Shown here: one piece after another, positions 6,999 through 16,931 of the stretch
Numbering within the stretch: position 1 is the stretch's first letter
How the letters are laid out: each line of letters starts with the position of its first letter
Program-made: the position numbers and the translations under genes
Assembly: GCA_016931325.1 (NCBI GenBank)
Contig: JAFGFC010000022.1
Location: forward strand, 1 to 34,519
Source of the DNA: Spirochaetota bacterium
GTDB lineage: Bacteria > Spirochaetota > JAHITG01 > JAFGFC01
Reading direction: 5' to 3'
DNA length: 34,519 nt
The notes under the pieces: model-generated
What the model was told of the DNA's origin: nothing
Seen by the model: the letters and a program-made list of their open reading frames with translations, nothing else
Databases searched by the model: none

Positions 6999-8732
6999 AT
7001 GACGAAAATAATCTCCCTACCTCCGGAAATATATAATCGTATCGCTGCCGGCGAAGTGATAGAAAATCCCGCTTCCGTTGTAAAAGAGCTGGTTGAGAAT
7101 TCCCTCGATGCTCACGCTTCCGAGATCAAGATCATTGTCCAGAATGGCGGGAAAAAAGAAATCACGGTGATGGACAACGGGGAAGGGATGTCTGAAGACG
7201 ATGCCCTGCTGGCCATGAAGAAACATACAACCAGCAAGATCCGCGATCTTGACGATCTTAATCATATCCATACCTTTGGGTTCAGGGGAGAGGCCCTTTC
7301 CTCCATGGTGTCTGTGGCTCAGATGGAGATCAAGACCCGAACAAAGGAAAGTGATGCGGCCGTGAAATTTTTTATCGAGCCGGGAGGGAAAAAGATAAAA
7401 AAAGATTACGGGCCTTCTGAAACAGGGACGACCGTGCGAGTGCTCAACCTTTTCCACAATACACCGGCGAGGTTGAAATTTTTAAAAAGTGATGCCACGG
7501 AAATAAAATATATCAAGGAGACCGTTACTGCGATCGCCCTGGCCCATTATGATAAAAAATTTGAACTGATCATAGATAATAAGAACGACATAACGCTGTA
7601 CAGGTCTCCCACGATCCTGGACAGGATCAGGGAGATCTTTGGAAGGGAATTAGGTGAACATCTGATCTATCTGGAATCAGCTGAAGACCTTTTTGATTTG
7701 AAAGGGTATGTCTCCAAGCCTTCTGAGAATAGATCCACCAGGCAATTCCAGTTCTTATTTCTCAATCAGCGACCGATCAAAGCGAAATATTTTTCCTACT
7801 GGATATCAGAAGGGTACAAGGAGATGATCCCGAGATCCCGCTATCCTTTCGCCTTTATCTTTATTGATGCCGCGAGTGAATTTGTGGATGTCAATGTGCA
7901 TCCGGCTAAAAAAGAGGTTCGTTTTTTAAATGAATATTTTCTTGGTAACAGGTTGATCAAAGCCATTCGATCTCTTTTAACTCCTGCAACAGGGATCAGC
8001 CAGGTCCATTTAGACGTTTCCTCAGGTGAATCTCCAAAACAAAAAACTGACATTCAAAAGGAAAGTATCAAAGAATCAGTTTCCCGATCGCTCTTTCAAT
8101 ATGAAAAAAAAGGCCGGCGACCGGCTCCCGTCCCTGACTTTGAACAAAAAACAACTTTTATAAAAGAGAATTATTTCACACTGTTCAATACCTATATTTT
8201 TTATGAGAAAAATGAGGATGAGATCCTGATCGTTGATCAGCACGCCGCTCATGAAAGGGTGATCTATGAGAGGATCAAACGGGCTGTGGCTGAGAAAAAC
8301 AATATGACCCAGTCCCTTCTTATCCCTTTAAATATTTCCCTCTCGCCGGCTGAGCAGGAAGTGTTAAAATCATCACGGGATATTCTGAAACAGATCGGTT
8401 TTGAATTTGAAGAGTTCGGGCAGAATACCATGACCCTTCAGGGTGTCCCGTCCTATATCCGTCATATGGACGACAGACAATTATTTTTAGATATCATGGG
8501 ATTGATTATGGAAAATAAGAAAGTGGACCCTGTAACGATCAAAGAAGAGATCATGAAAGAAATGGCATGCAAATCAGCCGTGAAAGCAGGGGATTATCTG
8601 AGTAAAGAACAGAAAGAGATCCTTTTACAGGATCTGCTGGAGGATGAATCCAGATTTACCTGTCCGCACGGCAGGCCGGCTGTTGTCAGGATTTCAAAAA
8701 AAGAGATCGAAAAATGGTTTCATCGTTCGTGA
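6999..8732 (+). CDS. mutL: DNA mismatch repair protein MutL (endonuclease type)
   Basis: MutL couples mismatch recognition by MutS to strand incision. The N-terminal GHKL ATPase motifs are intact: ELVENSLDA with the catalytic Glu, DNGEGM, HTTSKI and GFRGEAL. After a short linker, the C-terminal dimerisation/endonuclease domain carries DQHAAHERVIYER, matching the metal-binding DQHA(X)2E(X)4E motif, then ACKSAVKAGD and CPHGRP. The protein should therefore nick DNA itself, as in bacteria lacking MutH. At 577 aa it is a normal length. The ATG follows the TAA of the FecR gene with no intervening base, so translation is probably coupled. mutS is not in the window. It converges with the TamB gene, with ~25 bp between them. 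Confidence 0.97.
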   Translation: MTKIISLPPEIYNRIAAGEVIENPASVVKELVENSLDAHASEIKIIVQNGGKKEITVMDNGEGMSEDDALLAMKKHTTSKIRDLDDLNHIHTFGFRGEALSSMVSVAQMEIKTRTKESDAAVKFFIEPGGKKIKKDYGPSETGTTVRVLNLFHNTPARLKFLKSDATEIKYIKETVTAIALAHYDKKFELIIDNKNDITLYRSPTILDRIREIFGRELGEHLIYLESAEDLFDLKGYVSKPSENRSTRQFQFLFLNQRPIKAKYFSYWISEGYKEMIPRSRYPFAFIFIDAASEFVDVNVHPAKKEVRFLNEYFLGNRLIKAIRSLLTPATGISQVHLDVSSGESPKQKTDIQKESIKESVSRSLFQYEKKGRRPAPVPDFEQKTTFIKENYFTLFNTYIFYEKNEDEILIVDQHAAHERVIYERIKRAVAEKNNMTQSLLIPLNISLSPAEQEVLKSSRDILKQIGFEFEEFGQNTMTLQGVPSYIRHMDDRQLFLDIMGLIMENKKVDPVTIKEEIMKEMACKSAVKAGDYLSKEQKEILLQDLLEDESRFTCPHGRPAVVRISKKEIEKWFHRS

Positions 8733-8757
8733 AGAAAAAAATCCACATTCTGCATGA

Positions 8758-11700
8758 CTAGAAAGAGATCTTCTGTTTCCATTTCAGGATATACTCCTGT
8801 TGAGGGATCGCATCTTCAGGGTAATCGAAATTTGGTGGCATATATTTCCATTCAAAGCGAAGTGACTTTAAAAGGTTCCATTCGACGCCTATTTGATGTT
8901 CATAGTACAGGGCATTCAGTTCAGTATCGCTGTCTTTTAAGGCTACAGAATATTTTAAAATAATATCCTCGGTAAGGTATTTCCCGACTGTTATCTGTGT
9001 CCCGGCAAAGGGTGACGCTTTATCGTCATAATAGGTTTCTTCTTCCATATTAACAATGCGCGGGGCAAGAAGATTCTGAACCAGGGTGCTTTTGATCCTG
9101 AGTATATCAACACCCAGAAATCGCCTGGCTCTTCGTTGCAGGGGGGCAATAAACTGATTCCTGTATGTTGCGTCAAATATCTGGACAAAACCAATACGCA
9201 TGATCTCATTAATGTCTTTCTCGGATTTATCAATGATCTCGGTTTTGGCGTCTGTTTTACCGGCCATATATAAAACACTGTCGTTCAATAAGAAAAAGAT
9301 CTCTTTTTTAGTAAGAGCCGGTGAGGAGACAAGATTGGGTGCCAGGTCATTATAGGCCCGTCCTTCCACGATCATGGTGATCGTGATATCCTCTTCATTG
9401 CTGTCCTTTACCGTGGTTTCGGCCTTGGCGCTGATCCAGGGAACATTCTCATCATAGGCGTCAGCAAAACCGACACTGGCATAGATAATATTGAATTCAT
9501 TGCCAAAATAATCAATTGTTCCTTTGTCGGCTTCCATCTTCCCGACAACCTTATGTTCAGCGTTCATATTCCCGCGTATATGGAATTTGCCGCCTTCTTT
9601 GACCAGAATGTTAATATTGTTCTGATTTTGAAAAAAATTCACATTCTGGCCTGTTGCGAGTTGAACATCAAGATTGATATTTTTAACAGGGGTGGCCGCG
9701 CTCCCGGATCCCGAGCTGAGAGGCCAGGTAAAATCGAAATCTTCAAGAACCACCTGCCCGGCCACATCCAGATCATCCAGATCTCCGGTTATCTTGACTT
9801 TACCTTTTATATTGCCCATCAGGTCATCTTCGGCTTTGGCAATATATATTCCTCTGTCATCCAGGGTCTCAAAAAACAGATTCCAGTCTCCCAGTGACAG
9901 ACCATCCAGATCTATTGTGCCGTAGAGTCTGAATTGGCCTTTACCGATCATTCCCTGTAATTTATTAATAGAGATCCTTCCTTCTTTTGCAGAGATGTCG
10001 AGTGCCAGGGATTCTATTGATTTGACAATGGACTCCCCTTTCAACTCAATGTCATCTCCTTTGATAAAACCGGCGACATCAGGTTTGGACCTTTTTCCTT
10101 TGATCTTTATATCACCCCTGATCGTGCCGTCAGCTGATTTAATAAAACCGGAAATATCTTCCAGAAAATCAATTTCGAGATTTTTAAAATTAAAGTGCAT
10201 ATTAATAGCGTGTTTTGATATCTTTCCTTCTATCAGGGCAAGATACTGATCATCGCTGAATATCTTCAGATCATATTGTCTCTGATGCTTGCCCAGGAGG
10301 ATATCCCCTTTTACCCCTGTCCCGTTCAGTTTGGAGATTGATACCCTGTCTTTATCTATATGCAGTTCCTGAGCCAGGTCCTTTAACTTGAGATCATTAA
10401 TAAAAAATTTAATGACCTTGATTTTGGCGTAAATTTTGTCTTCAAAATGCATTTTGGCATAGAGTTTTCCTCTTAATCGGTAATTATTGTAGTTGAGATT
10501 ATATACCCGCAGCAGAGTGCTGGCATAATAGAAATTTCCCTTTTTGTAGAACCGGACTTCATCCGATCTTATTTTACCGCCATAGAGCTCGGAATTCAGT
10601 CTGGTGATGTTGATGTTGTTGTCCTGCATGTTATATGTCAGATAGACTTCATCGATCTTGAACCCCGAGGCTTTTATATTATAAAGATTAAGGTTGCCAG
10701 TATTCAAGTCCTTATTTCTAAAATTATTTTCATAAGTAAAAATACCGTTAAGGTTGAATTGAAGATCCCTGTCCAATTTTATATTCTCCAGATTGTTGAC
10801 AATGAAATTCAACGATATTTCTTCGAACGAAGCGGTTCCCTTAATCTTCAATTTATCCAGATCGACAAGCACATTATTATTATTTTTATTATATGATCCT
10901 TCGCCAGTTAGATGGATATTCTTATATTTTAAAACAACATCTTCGATCAGTATGTTCTTGTCTTCCGTGACCAGGCGGAATGTGATCCTGTCATTTTTTG
11001 ATTTCCCCCTTAACGTAAAATCACCTTTGATCTGGAAATTTTCCGGGTCCTTTGTATGGGTATAAAGTTCAAAACGGGAAGAAAGAGAAGTAAGCATGGA
11101 ACTTTGAAAGGTTTTTCTGATCCTTCCCTGGATTTTTATTTGTCCTTTTTTTGATATAAAAGCCTGCAGGGAAGCCAGATCGTTGATAGAAATAAAAAGA
11201 TCAAATCGGCTCCTGCGTTCAATAAGATCACCCGTTATATTTACTTTTTTACCGGAATCAAGCCAATAAGCCTTAAATGATACTTTGTCGTCACGGAACC
11301 ATGAACGACCATCGATATTAAAATCATTGTTTTCCTTATCAACGATCTTTATCTTGAATGTCCCCTTCCTGTCCTGATAATCTGAATGAGCAAAGACTTT
11401 TTTTATTTTATCATTGTCAGAAAGAGTGACCTGAAGAAAAGAATGGAGCGATGTGATACGGTTAAATTGATTTAATTCTGTGTTTATATTCCCTGATATT
11501 CTGACCTGTTTCAGCTCATCCGGTAATTTAGAAGATTTAATGATCCCTGAGATATCCCCCAGCCTGGTGTTATTAAATTTCATATCCAGTTTTGATCTGC
11601 CCTGCTGGAATATCCCCGAGAGGAGAAAATTCTCTGAATTGTATAATGTATTTAAAATGATCCTGTTGTTATCATAGGCCAGATCCCCCTTCAGCTCTTT

Positions 11701-12903
11701 GATCCTGTAATCATTAATATAAAAATGCAAAAGTTTGAATCCTTTCTTGCTGTTGTAAGAAGGGAAGAGCACGGCTTTGCCAAAAAGATTATATCTGTCA
11801 TATGAAAAATTTTCAAACCAGAGCTTTAGAAAAAAGTCGTTTTCGTGTTTTATCCATCCTGTAGCGCTGACAAAGTGTTTGGGTGAACGCTCTATTTTCA
11901 ATTGATCAAGTGTGATCTGACCATCTTTTCCGGAAGCCGTGAGCGAATATTTTAATTTTTGCCGCAGGTCCTTCAGGGTTAATTGTATATCAAACCGGGT
12001 GTCTCTCTTTTTATCCAGAGAGAAGACCCCTGAGGCATGATAATGATTCAGATCAAGATTTTTGAATCTCCCTTTCAGTCTGGTTTGTCCGGGAGTGAAG
12101 ACGCCCCGGGATGACAATTGATCCTGATCATCGTAGGCTTTGATTATTGTCTGTTTGTCTGTCAAACGACAATTTATATTGAACTCTTTGTCAAGGTCAA
12201 GGTTCCTGTAAACAAGGTCATAGACCTCCATATCAATAACATTGGTCTTTTTCCCAAAACTGGCTTTTCCTTCTATTTTAAAAGAGATGTCATTAACAGG
12301 GATCTGTCCCATGTTTTGAGGCAGAAGCGTTGTTTCAAATTCAATTTCTTTGGAGATCAGATCGATAGAGGTATCTTCATTGAAAATGATCGCCTTTAAA
12401 CGGGTTTTCCTGGAATCATAAATGATCTTTCCTGAGAGGCTGATGTCCTCGATGTTAAAATTTGTTGAATTAGATCCTTTGGGTGATGTCCTTACTTTTT
12501 TTAACAGAGAGTCGATATTAAGATGTCCATTTTTATCTTCATTCAGATAGAAGGTGTAATCATCAAAGCTCAGGCTGTAGATGCTTTTCTGCGGTTTGAT
12601 TTTTTTTAACAGAATATCTTTCAGCCTTAGTTTTACTTTGATGGTTTCGATCTTCAGGATGTCTTTATTGTCCCTGGAATGGATATGGACATTTTTTAGT
12701 TTTATGCCCTGAAAGAACAGAGGAGATATTGACTCGATCTTGACAGGTAATTGCAGTTCTTTCTCTATAAGATAGATGACCTGCGCCTTGATCAGATTAA
12801 ACTGCTGGTGTATCATAAAAAAAGCAAAACCTGTAACAAGAAGGAATCCCAGGACTAGCACACTGATAGCACTGATTATCTCCAGTTTAACGACTCGTTT
12901 CAT
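8758..12903 (-). CDS. TamB/AsmA-like inner-membrane-anchored translocation protein
   Basis: This 1381-residue protein has one N-terminal membrane helix (about residues 8-32), then a very long series of amphipathic beta strands. That is the layout of TamB/YhdP/AsmA-type proteins, which bridge the periplasm and carry phospholipids or outer-membrane proteins. The C-terminal ~330 residues fit the TamB (DUF490) domain: KMEADKGTIDYFGNEFNIIY, ISAKAETTVKD and SSPALTKKEIFFLLNDSVL. It ends in Phe. Its start overlaps the preceding gene by 17 nt, and it is last in a four-gene envelope operon. No tamA/bamA homologue is adjacent. Family assignment is firm; specific cargo is unknown. Confidence 0.88.
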   Translation of the reverse strand: MKRVVKLEIISAISVLVLGFLLVTGFAFFMIHQQFNLIKAQVIYLIEKELQLPVKIESISPLFFQGIKLKNVHIHSRDNKDILKIETIKVKLRLKDILLKKIKPQKSIYSLSFDDYTFYLNEDKNGHLNIDSLLKKVRTSPKGSNSTNFNIEDISLSGKIIYDSRKTRLKAIIFNEDTSIDLISKEIEFETTLLPQNMGQIPVNDISFKIEGKASFGKKTNVIDMEVYDLVYRNLDLDKEFNINCRLTDKQTIIKAYDDQDQLSSRGVFTPGQTRLKGRFKNLDLNHYHASGVFSLDKKRDTRFDIQLTLKDLRQKLKYSLTASGKDGQITLDQLKIERSPKHFVSATGWIKHENDFFLKLWFENFSYDRYNLFGKAVLFPSYNSKKGFKLLHFYINDYRIKELKGDLAYDNNRIILNTLYNSENFLLSGIFQQGRSKLDMKFNNTRLGDISGIIKSSKLPDELKQVRISGNINTELNQFNRITSLHSFLQVTLSDNDKIKKVFAHSDYQDRKGTFKIKIVDKENNDFNIDGRSWFRDDKVSFKAYWLDSGKKVNITGDLIERRSRFDLFISINDLASLQAFISKKGQIKIQGRIRKTFQSSMLTSLSSRFELYTHTKDPENFQIKGDFTLRGKSKNDRITFRLVTEDKNILIEDVVLKYKNIHLTGEGSYNKNNNNVLVDLDKLKIKGTASFEEISLNFIVNNLENIKLDRDLQFNLNGIFTYENNFRNKDLNTGNLNLYNIKASGFKIDEVYLTYNMQDNNINITRLNSELYGGKIRSDEVRFYKKGNFYYASTLLRVYNLNYNNYRLRGKLYAKMHFEDKIYAKIKVIKFFINDLKLKDLAQELHIDKDRVSISKLNGTGVKGDILLGKHQRQYDLKIFSDDQYLALIEGKISKHAINMHFNFKNLEIDFLEDISGFIKSADGTIRGDIKIKGKRSKPDVAGFIKGDDIELKGESIVKSIESLALDISAKEGRISINKLQGMIGKGQFRLYGTIDLDGLSLGDWNLFFETLDDRGIYIAKAEDDLMGNIKGKVKITGDLDDLDVAGQVVLEDFDFTWPLSSGSGSAATPVKNINLDVQLATGQNVNFFQNQNNINILVKEGGKFHIRGNMNAEHKVVGKMEADKGTIDYFGNEFNIIYASVGFADAYDENVPWISAKAETTVKDSNEEDITITMIVEGRAYNDLAPNLVSSPALTKKEIFFLLNDSVLYMAGKTDAKTEIIDKSEKDINEIMRIGFVQIFDATYRNQFIAPLQRRARRFLGVDILRIKSTLVQNLLAPRIVNMEEETYYDDKASPFAGTQITVGKYLTEDIILKYSVALKDSDTELNALYYEHQIGVEWNLLKSLRFEWKYMPPNFDYPEDAIPQQEYILKWKQKISF

Positions 12904-13693
12904 TCCGAATGGTCTCTAATATAATAAAAAGTTTCTGCGTACTCCACTGTATCATAAATGTAAGCACATTTATTTGATTATCAATCTTTTTCTGTTGCAG
13001 GTATTTCTTTTTCTCTTTCCACAGGGGTGCAAAGACAGTATGAAAATAATCAAAGTCGATCTGTGGCAGATCATAAAAATCCTTGATAAGAAAAACGTCT
13101 TTTATGATGTTATCCAGGTGTTGAATGATATATGAGAGCCTGTCAATCACCATTTCTTTGTTTTGTATGTTTCTGATATTCACGCGTAATTCATTTTTTT
13201 CATGTGGCATGACCCCTCTCAAGGGTATTTCCAGGGAGCCATTGGCCTTGTCATAATATATATCAACAGGATAAAGGCTTTTCAGGATATGGCTCAATTT
13301 CATTTTCATCTTTTTCAACACATCTTCTGCCAGATTCTTTTCAATTGAGTTGATTGTCTGTATACAGTCTTTTGTCCTGTTTATCATATAGATCAAAAAA
13401 GAACTGAAGGTACGCCAGAAGAGGTCTATCTCATTGTGATCCACTTTCAGATGCTGATCGATCCTGTTATCCAATAAAGACAGACAATCTGTATAAAAGG
13501 GATCAAAAATATTTTCTTTCAATTTTATGCTTTTCTCGAGCCCCAGGTAAAAATTATCAAACCTGGTTAATTCGATATTCAGATCATGAAAATAGAGAAG
13601 GAAAAAAAGTTTCAACCTTACAAAGATCTCAATATAAAGGGGATCAAAGTGAAATCCGGATATTCCGTGATAATATTCTTTTACTTTCCCCAT
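12887..13693 (-). CDS. Hypothetical protein (268 aa) in the TamB operon
   Basis: Not recognised. The ORF track start (13795) lies deep inside the upstream gene. ATG 13693 is preferred: it follows AAAGGATG at reasonable spacing and overlaps the upstream stop by only 13 nt. The product has no signal peptide or clear membrane helix. It is helical and rich in Ile, Leu, Phe, Lys and Asp, with heptad-like stretches (DRLSYIIQHLDNIIKDVFLIKDF; LWKEKKKYLQQKKIDNQINV). Overlap with both neighbours shows it is co-translated with the DUF2723/TPR protein and TamB, so an envelope-related or cytoplasmic partner role is likely but unproven. Confidence 0.65.
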   Translation of the reverse strand: MGKVKEYYHGISGFHFDPLYIEIFVRLKLFFLLYFHDLNIELTRFDNFYLGLEKSIKLKENIFDPFYTDCLSLLDNRIDQHLKVDHNEIDLFWRTFSSFLIYMINRTKDCIQTINSIEKNLAEDVLKKMKMKLSHILKSLYPVDIYYDKANGSLEIPLRGVMPHEKNELRVNIRNIQNKEMVIDRLSYIIQHLDNIIKDVFLIKDFYDLPQIDFDYFHTVFAPLWKEKKKYLQQKKIDNQINVLTFMIQWSTQKLFIILETIRNETSR

Positions 13694-15975
13694 TTTTTCA
13701 ACGCATCCTTTAAGAGGGTATTTTCGGCAGAGACCGTTAAACCCTTTTTCCAAATTTGAATGGCCTTTGCCCGGTCCCCGGTCATGACATAGCATCCCCC
13801 AAGATTATAATAGGGGGTTATATACTGTTTATCAAATTCGATCGCTTTTTTATAGAATTGAATGGCCTGCGGGATATTTTCCATTTGAAAATAACAATCC
13901 CCTATACCCGAATAAATTTTCGAGTCCTGATAGTGCTGCAAAATATTCATGTACAGGGCCAGGGCTCGGGGATAGTTTTTCCTCCGGTAGTGTTCTTCTG
14001 CCTGTTCAAGCCAGCGGTTCACCGGTTGCCTGGTTACCTTTTCGATCTTGCTCTGGAGCTCACGGGCATAAGAAGACCGGGGCTGCAAAAGAATGGCCTT
14101 TTTATAAAAATAGATAAAACGTCGTATATCTTTTTTTTGCAGGAACAGGTCTCCTATCCGGGTAAAGGCATAAACATTATTGATCCCCAGCCCGATGACT
14201 TTATTGAAATAAACCGAAAGTTTATAAGCATACAGAGATTCCCCATATTCATGTAAAAGTCTGGACAGGGACGACAGCGCCAGTTTGGATTGGGCGTCAA
14301 GATAGTGTGGAAATCGAAAATTCTCAAGCGCGAGCCTTTCGAAAGCGATAAGAAAAATATTATAATTTATTTCAAGATTCTTAAAATTCAGATAATACAG
14401 GTAACCTGTATTATTTTCTTTTTTTTCATCCAGGGAATAGAGCACACCACAGGAATATGCATTCTGATCTATATCCACATACTCTTTAAAGGCCAGAGAG
14501 GTAATATAGAGCGGCCTGTCAGGATTATTTTTAATGATATCGTTTATCAATGTTCTGCGTATCTGTTTCTTGGCGAATCGTCCCTTAAGATAAGGAAGGC
14601 CTATTCTCAGATTTCTATCATGTCTCTGGAGGCCCTCCAGATACCATGGTTCAGACAGGATAACGACATTGACGATACTGACATCAGGCCTTTTATATTT
14701 GATACAGGACAATTCCCAAAGAGGGAAAGTTTCATTGTCTTTGACTGTAAAAATCACAGAGCCATAGGAGAGGTTCTTGAACAGATTATCTGCGTAGTCG
14801 CCGGTATAGTGGTAATTTCCATGACTGTGAAAAGGCAGGTTGAAAAAGAAAAGAACAGGGCAGAGGATCAAAATCAGTGTTTTGGATCGAAAGAGATGGA
14901 AAAGCCCCAGCCCTGAAAAAAAGTAAAGGCTGATCCAGGCGGGAATAAAAAATACTTTCAGAGTGAATAATTTTCCAGGTGGAGTTTGAGTCATCAGGAT
15001 CAAAAGAAAGGTATAAGAAAAAAAGACAAAGGAAAAAAGATACAGTATATCCCTCTGCCCTCTTGTTCTCCAGACACCGCGGTATACAAGATAGAGAATA
15101 AGACCCAACGGCAGGATCAGAATAAATTGAGGCAAGAGGTTTTCACCGCTCCCCTGATAAAATTCATACAGCGGGTTGATGGTTTGAAAGGAGTTTATAA
15201 TATTTTTCAGGGAAAGCCATTTTTCCGGAAAGGGGCCATACTGTTGACGGGATATCACAGAGATAAAATTTTTAAAATTGGATGGATTAGCCCAGTTGAG
15301 AACGGGATGTTGCATGGCGCGGAGGGGCAGATAAAGGTAAATACTCGCGCCCAAGAAAAACAGTGCAATAAAAGAAAGGTAATGTTTTAATGTTAATGAT
15401 CGGAACCATTTTTTCTTGAGGAAAAACAAAATAAAGGCAAAGCCCATAAAAACAGAGGTATAATGACTTCCCAGGGCCAGGCCGCTTATAAAAATAAAAA
15501 GATATATATATTTGAGATCTGTTTTTATTAGAAGCCTGGTCAGAAGAAAAAGTTGAATGGAAAATAACATGAGATAGGAGGCGTAAACTTCAGTGACCAG
15601 GGCGTTGCTCCAGAGGGTGGAGGAAATGGATAAAAGCAATACAATAAAAGCGGAAAAAGTGAGGTTGTTTTTCAATTTTAACCTTTCTGAAACGTTAAGG
15701 AAGGCAAGGAACAGGAAAACCATGGCCAGGGCTGTAAAGAAGGAGGAAGAGAGATTGATCCGTTTTTCAATTGGACCCAGAGGGAGAAATGAGAACAGCT
15801 TGGATGCCAGGATGAAAAAAGGATAACCGGGCGGGTGAGGGATTCCCAGGGTATGAACGGCGGTTACAAGCTCCGGTGAATCTTCAAAAGTGATATCAGG
15901 CGAAACGGTCAGGCCATATAATAAAAAAGTGACAAGAAAGATAAGAACGGCCGTTAAACTCGATCTTTTATCCAT
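13681..15975 (-). CDS. DUF2723 membrane protein (O-mannosyltransferase-like) with C-terminal TPRs
   Basis: A 764-residue protein with two halves. Residues 1 to ~380 contain about ten hydrophobic helices and the DUF2723 signature near the N-terminus: TFEDSPELVTAVHTLGIPHPPGYP, with an acidic residue pair as in GT-C fold protein mannosyltransferases. Residues ~540-764 are tetratricopeptide-like repeats (NNVYAFTRIGDLFLQKKDIR; AEEHYRRKNYPRALALYMNI; IYSGIGDCYFQMENIPQAIQ; ITPYYNLGGCYVMTGDRAKA). GT-C enzymes use polyprenyl-linked sugars on the periplasmic side of the inner membrane, so it may glycosylate exported proteins or glycans. It overlaps the upstream glycosyltransferase by 22 nt and the downstream gene by 13 nt, so the operon is tightly coupled. 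Confidence 0.82.
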   Translation of the reverse strand: MDKRSSLTAVLIFLVTFLLYGLTVSPDITFEDSPELVTAVHTLGIPHPPGYPFFILASKLFSFLPLGPIEKRINLSSSFFTALAMVFLFLAFLNVSERLKLKNNLTFSAFIVLLLSISSTLWSNALVTEVYASYLMLFSIQLFLLTRLLIKTDLKYIYLFIFISGLALGSHYTSVFMGFAFILFFLKKKWFRSLTLKHYLSFIALFFLGASIYLYLPLRAMQHPVLNWANPSNFKNFISVISRQQYGPFPEKWLSLKNIINSFQTINPLYEFYQGSGENLLPQFILILPLGLILYLVYRGVWRTRGQRDILYLFSFVFFSYTFLLILMTQTPPGKLFTLKVFFIPAWISLYFFSGLGLFHLFRSKTLILILCPVLFFFNLPFHSHGNYHYTGDYADNLFKNLSYGSVIFTVKDNETFPLWELSCIKYKRPDVSIVNVVILSEPWYLEGLQRHDRNLRIGLPYLKGRFAKKQIRRTLINDIIKNNPDRPLYITSLAFKEYVDIDQNAYSCGVLYSLDEKKENNTGYLYYLNFKNLEINYNIFLIAFERLALENFRFPHYLDAQSKLALSSLSRLLHEYGESLYAYKLSVYFNKVIGLGINNVYAFTRIGDLFLQKKDIRRFIYFYKKAILLQPRSSYARELQSKIEKVTRQPVNRWLEQAEEHYRRKNYPRALALYMNILQHYQDSKIYSGIGDCYFQMENIPQAIQFYKKAIEFDKQYITPYYNLGGCYVMTGDRAKAIQIWKKGLTVSAENTLLKDALKKWGK

Positions 15976-16925
15976 TGTATCCTGTACCAGATAGACTTTT
16001 TAGGAGCCGTCCTGAAGGAACGTCCTTGAATGAGCAAGGCAGCCTTGAGAAATAAGCCTGATAAAAATCCCAGGCCGTAAAATGAATGGATAATAAAAAA
16101 GAGAAAAGGGAGGTAAAGAAGGACCTTTCCGGCTTGTACCATCATGTAAAAAGAGAAAGAGAGATTAAGGATGATATAAGACCATAAAGGCAGCGATATA
16201 AAACCAGAGAAAAACAGCAAATAGATAACAAAACCCAGGGATATGATTGGGAAGACCGTTCCTTTGCCTTTTTGAGCGAAGAATTGATCAGCCCGTCCTC
16301 TGCCATAAGTAAAGATCTGTTTCATAAATTGAAAGATATTTTTTCTGTGATGACGATAGACAACGAATTCGGGGTCGTACCATACCTCATAGACCAGGTC
16401 TTTTATCCGGTTGATCAGCTCGTTTTCTTCATTAGGATAAAGATTTTTATTGAACATTCCCGCTTTCAGGAATATGTTTTTCTTTACCGCCATATTGCAA
16501 AGTATAAGTTCCATTTCCGAAGCCGGTCGTGCCTTCCCTGTTTGACTGTACCGGGCTTTTGACTGGGCAGAACCAAAAAAAGAACCCAGAGCCATACCGG
16601 CCTGTTGTTCAAAGGACGTGCTGTCATGGGCGGATAACGAAGGGCCTCCTAAAATCGCTGCCTTTTTGTGTGTCCTGAAGAATTGTATAATTCTTTTTAG
16701 ATTGCCTTTATCCGGCATAGAATCATTATCTAAAAAATAGATAATGTCGCCTCTGGATTTTTTAACCGCCTCATTTCGCTGGACTGAGGGCTGATTACCG
16801 AAAACGATAATGACTTCATATTGATTTTTTGGGATTGTACTTTTCCTGATCCGGGAAACGGTCGTTACATAACCGGCTTCTGGTGCCACAGGTATAATAA
16901 TGCTGATCAAGGGCTTTTTTGACAT
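15954..16925 (-). CDS. Family 2 glycosyltransferase with C-terminal membrane segments
   Basis: GT2 enzymes move a sugar from a nucleotide donor. MSKKPLISIIIPVAPEAGY is the typical first strand of the GT-A fold; DNDSMPD holds the metal-binding acidic motif, and NEENELINRIKD matches the family's E-x-ELxxR acceptor motif. From about residue 220, three hydrophobic segments suggest membrane anchoring. The ORF track extends to 17012, but ATG 16925 is favoured because the conserved fold begins there and a TTGACA-N17-TATCTT promoter ends 6 nt before it. The last ~20 codons contain two small palindromes (16015-16047), giving an odd tail QGRSFRTAPKKS. First gene of the DUF2723/TamB operon. Confidence 0.85.
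   Translation of the reverse strand: MSKKPLISIIIPVAPEAGYVTTVSRIRKSTIPKNQYEVIIVFGNQPSVQRNEAVKKSRGDIIYFLDNDSMPDKGNLKRIIQFFRTHKKAAILGGPSLSAHDSTSFEQQAGMALGSFFGSAQSKARYSQTGKARPASEMELILCNMAVKKNIFLKAGMFNKNLYPNEENELINRIKDLVYEVWYDPEFVVYRHHRKNIFQFMKQIFTYGRGRADQFFAQKGKGTVFPIISLGFVIYLLFFSGFISLPLWSYIILNLSFSFYMMVQAGKVLLYLPFLFFIIHSFYGLGFLSGLFLKAALLIQGRSFRTAPKKSIWYRIQWIKDRV
16015..16047. repeat. Mini-hairpins inside the 3' end of the glycosyltransferase gene
   Basis: AAGGA-ACG-TCCTT (16015-16027) and CAAGG-CAG-CCTTG (16035-16047) lie within the last codons of the gene. Short stem and 3-4 nt loop match the intergenic hairpins elsewhere in the window, so one of these elements may have become part of the coding sequence. 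Confidence 0.5.
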
Positions 16926-16931
16926 AGGAGA

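Noticed and set aside
9553-9925. Overlapping plus-strand ORFs inside the TamB gene
   Set aside because: They are antisense to a long, well-supported TamB-like coding sequence and show low-complexity composition.
14290-14916. 208-aa plus-strand ORF opposite the DUF2723/TPR gene
   Set aside because: Antisense shadow; the minus-strand frame has membrane helices and TPRs with clear family motifs.
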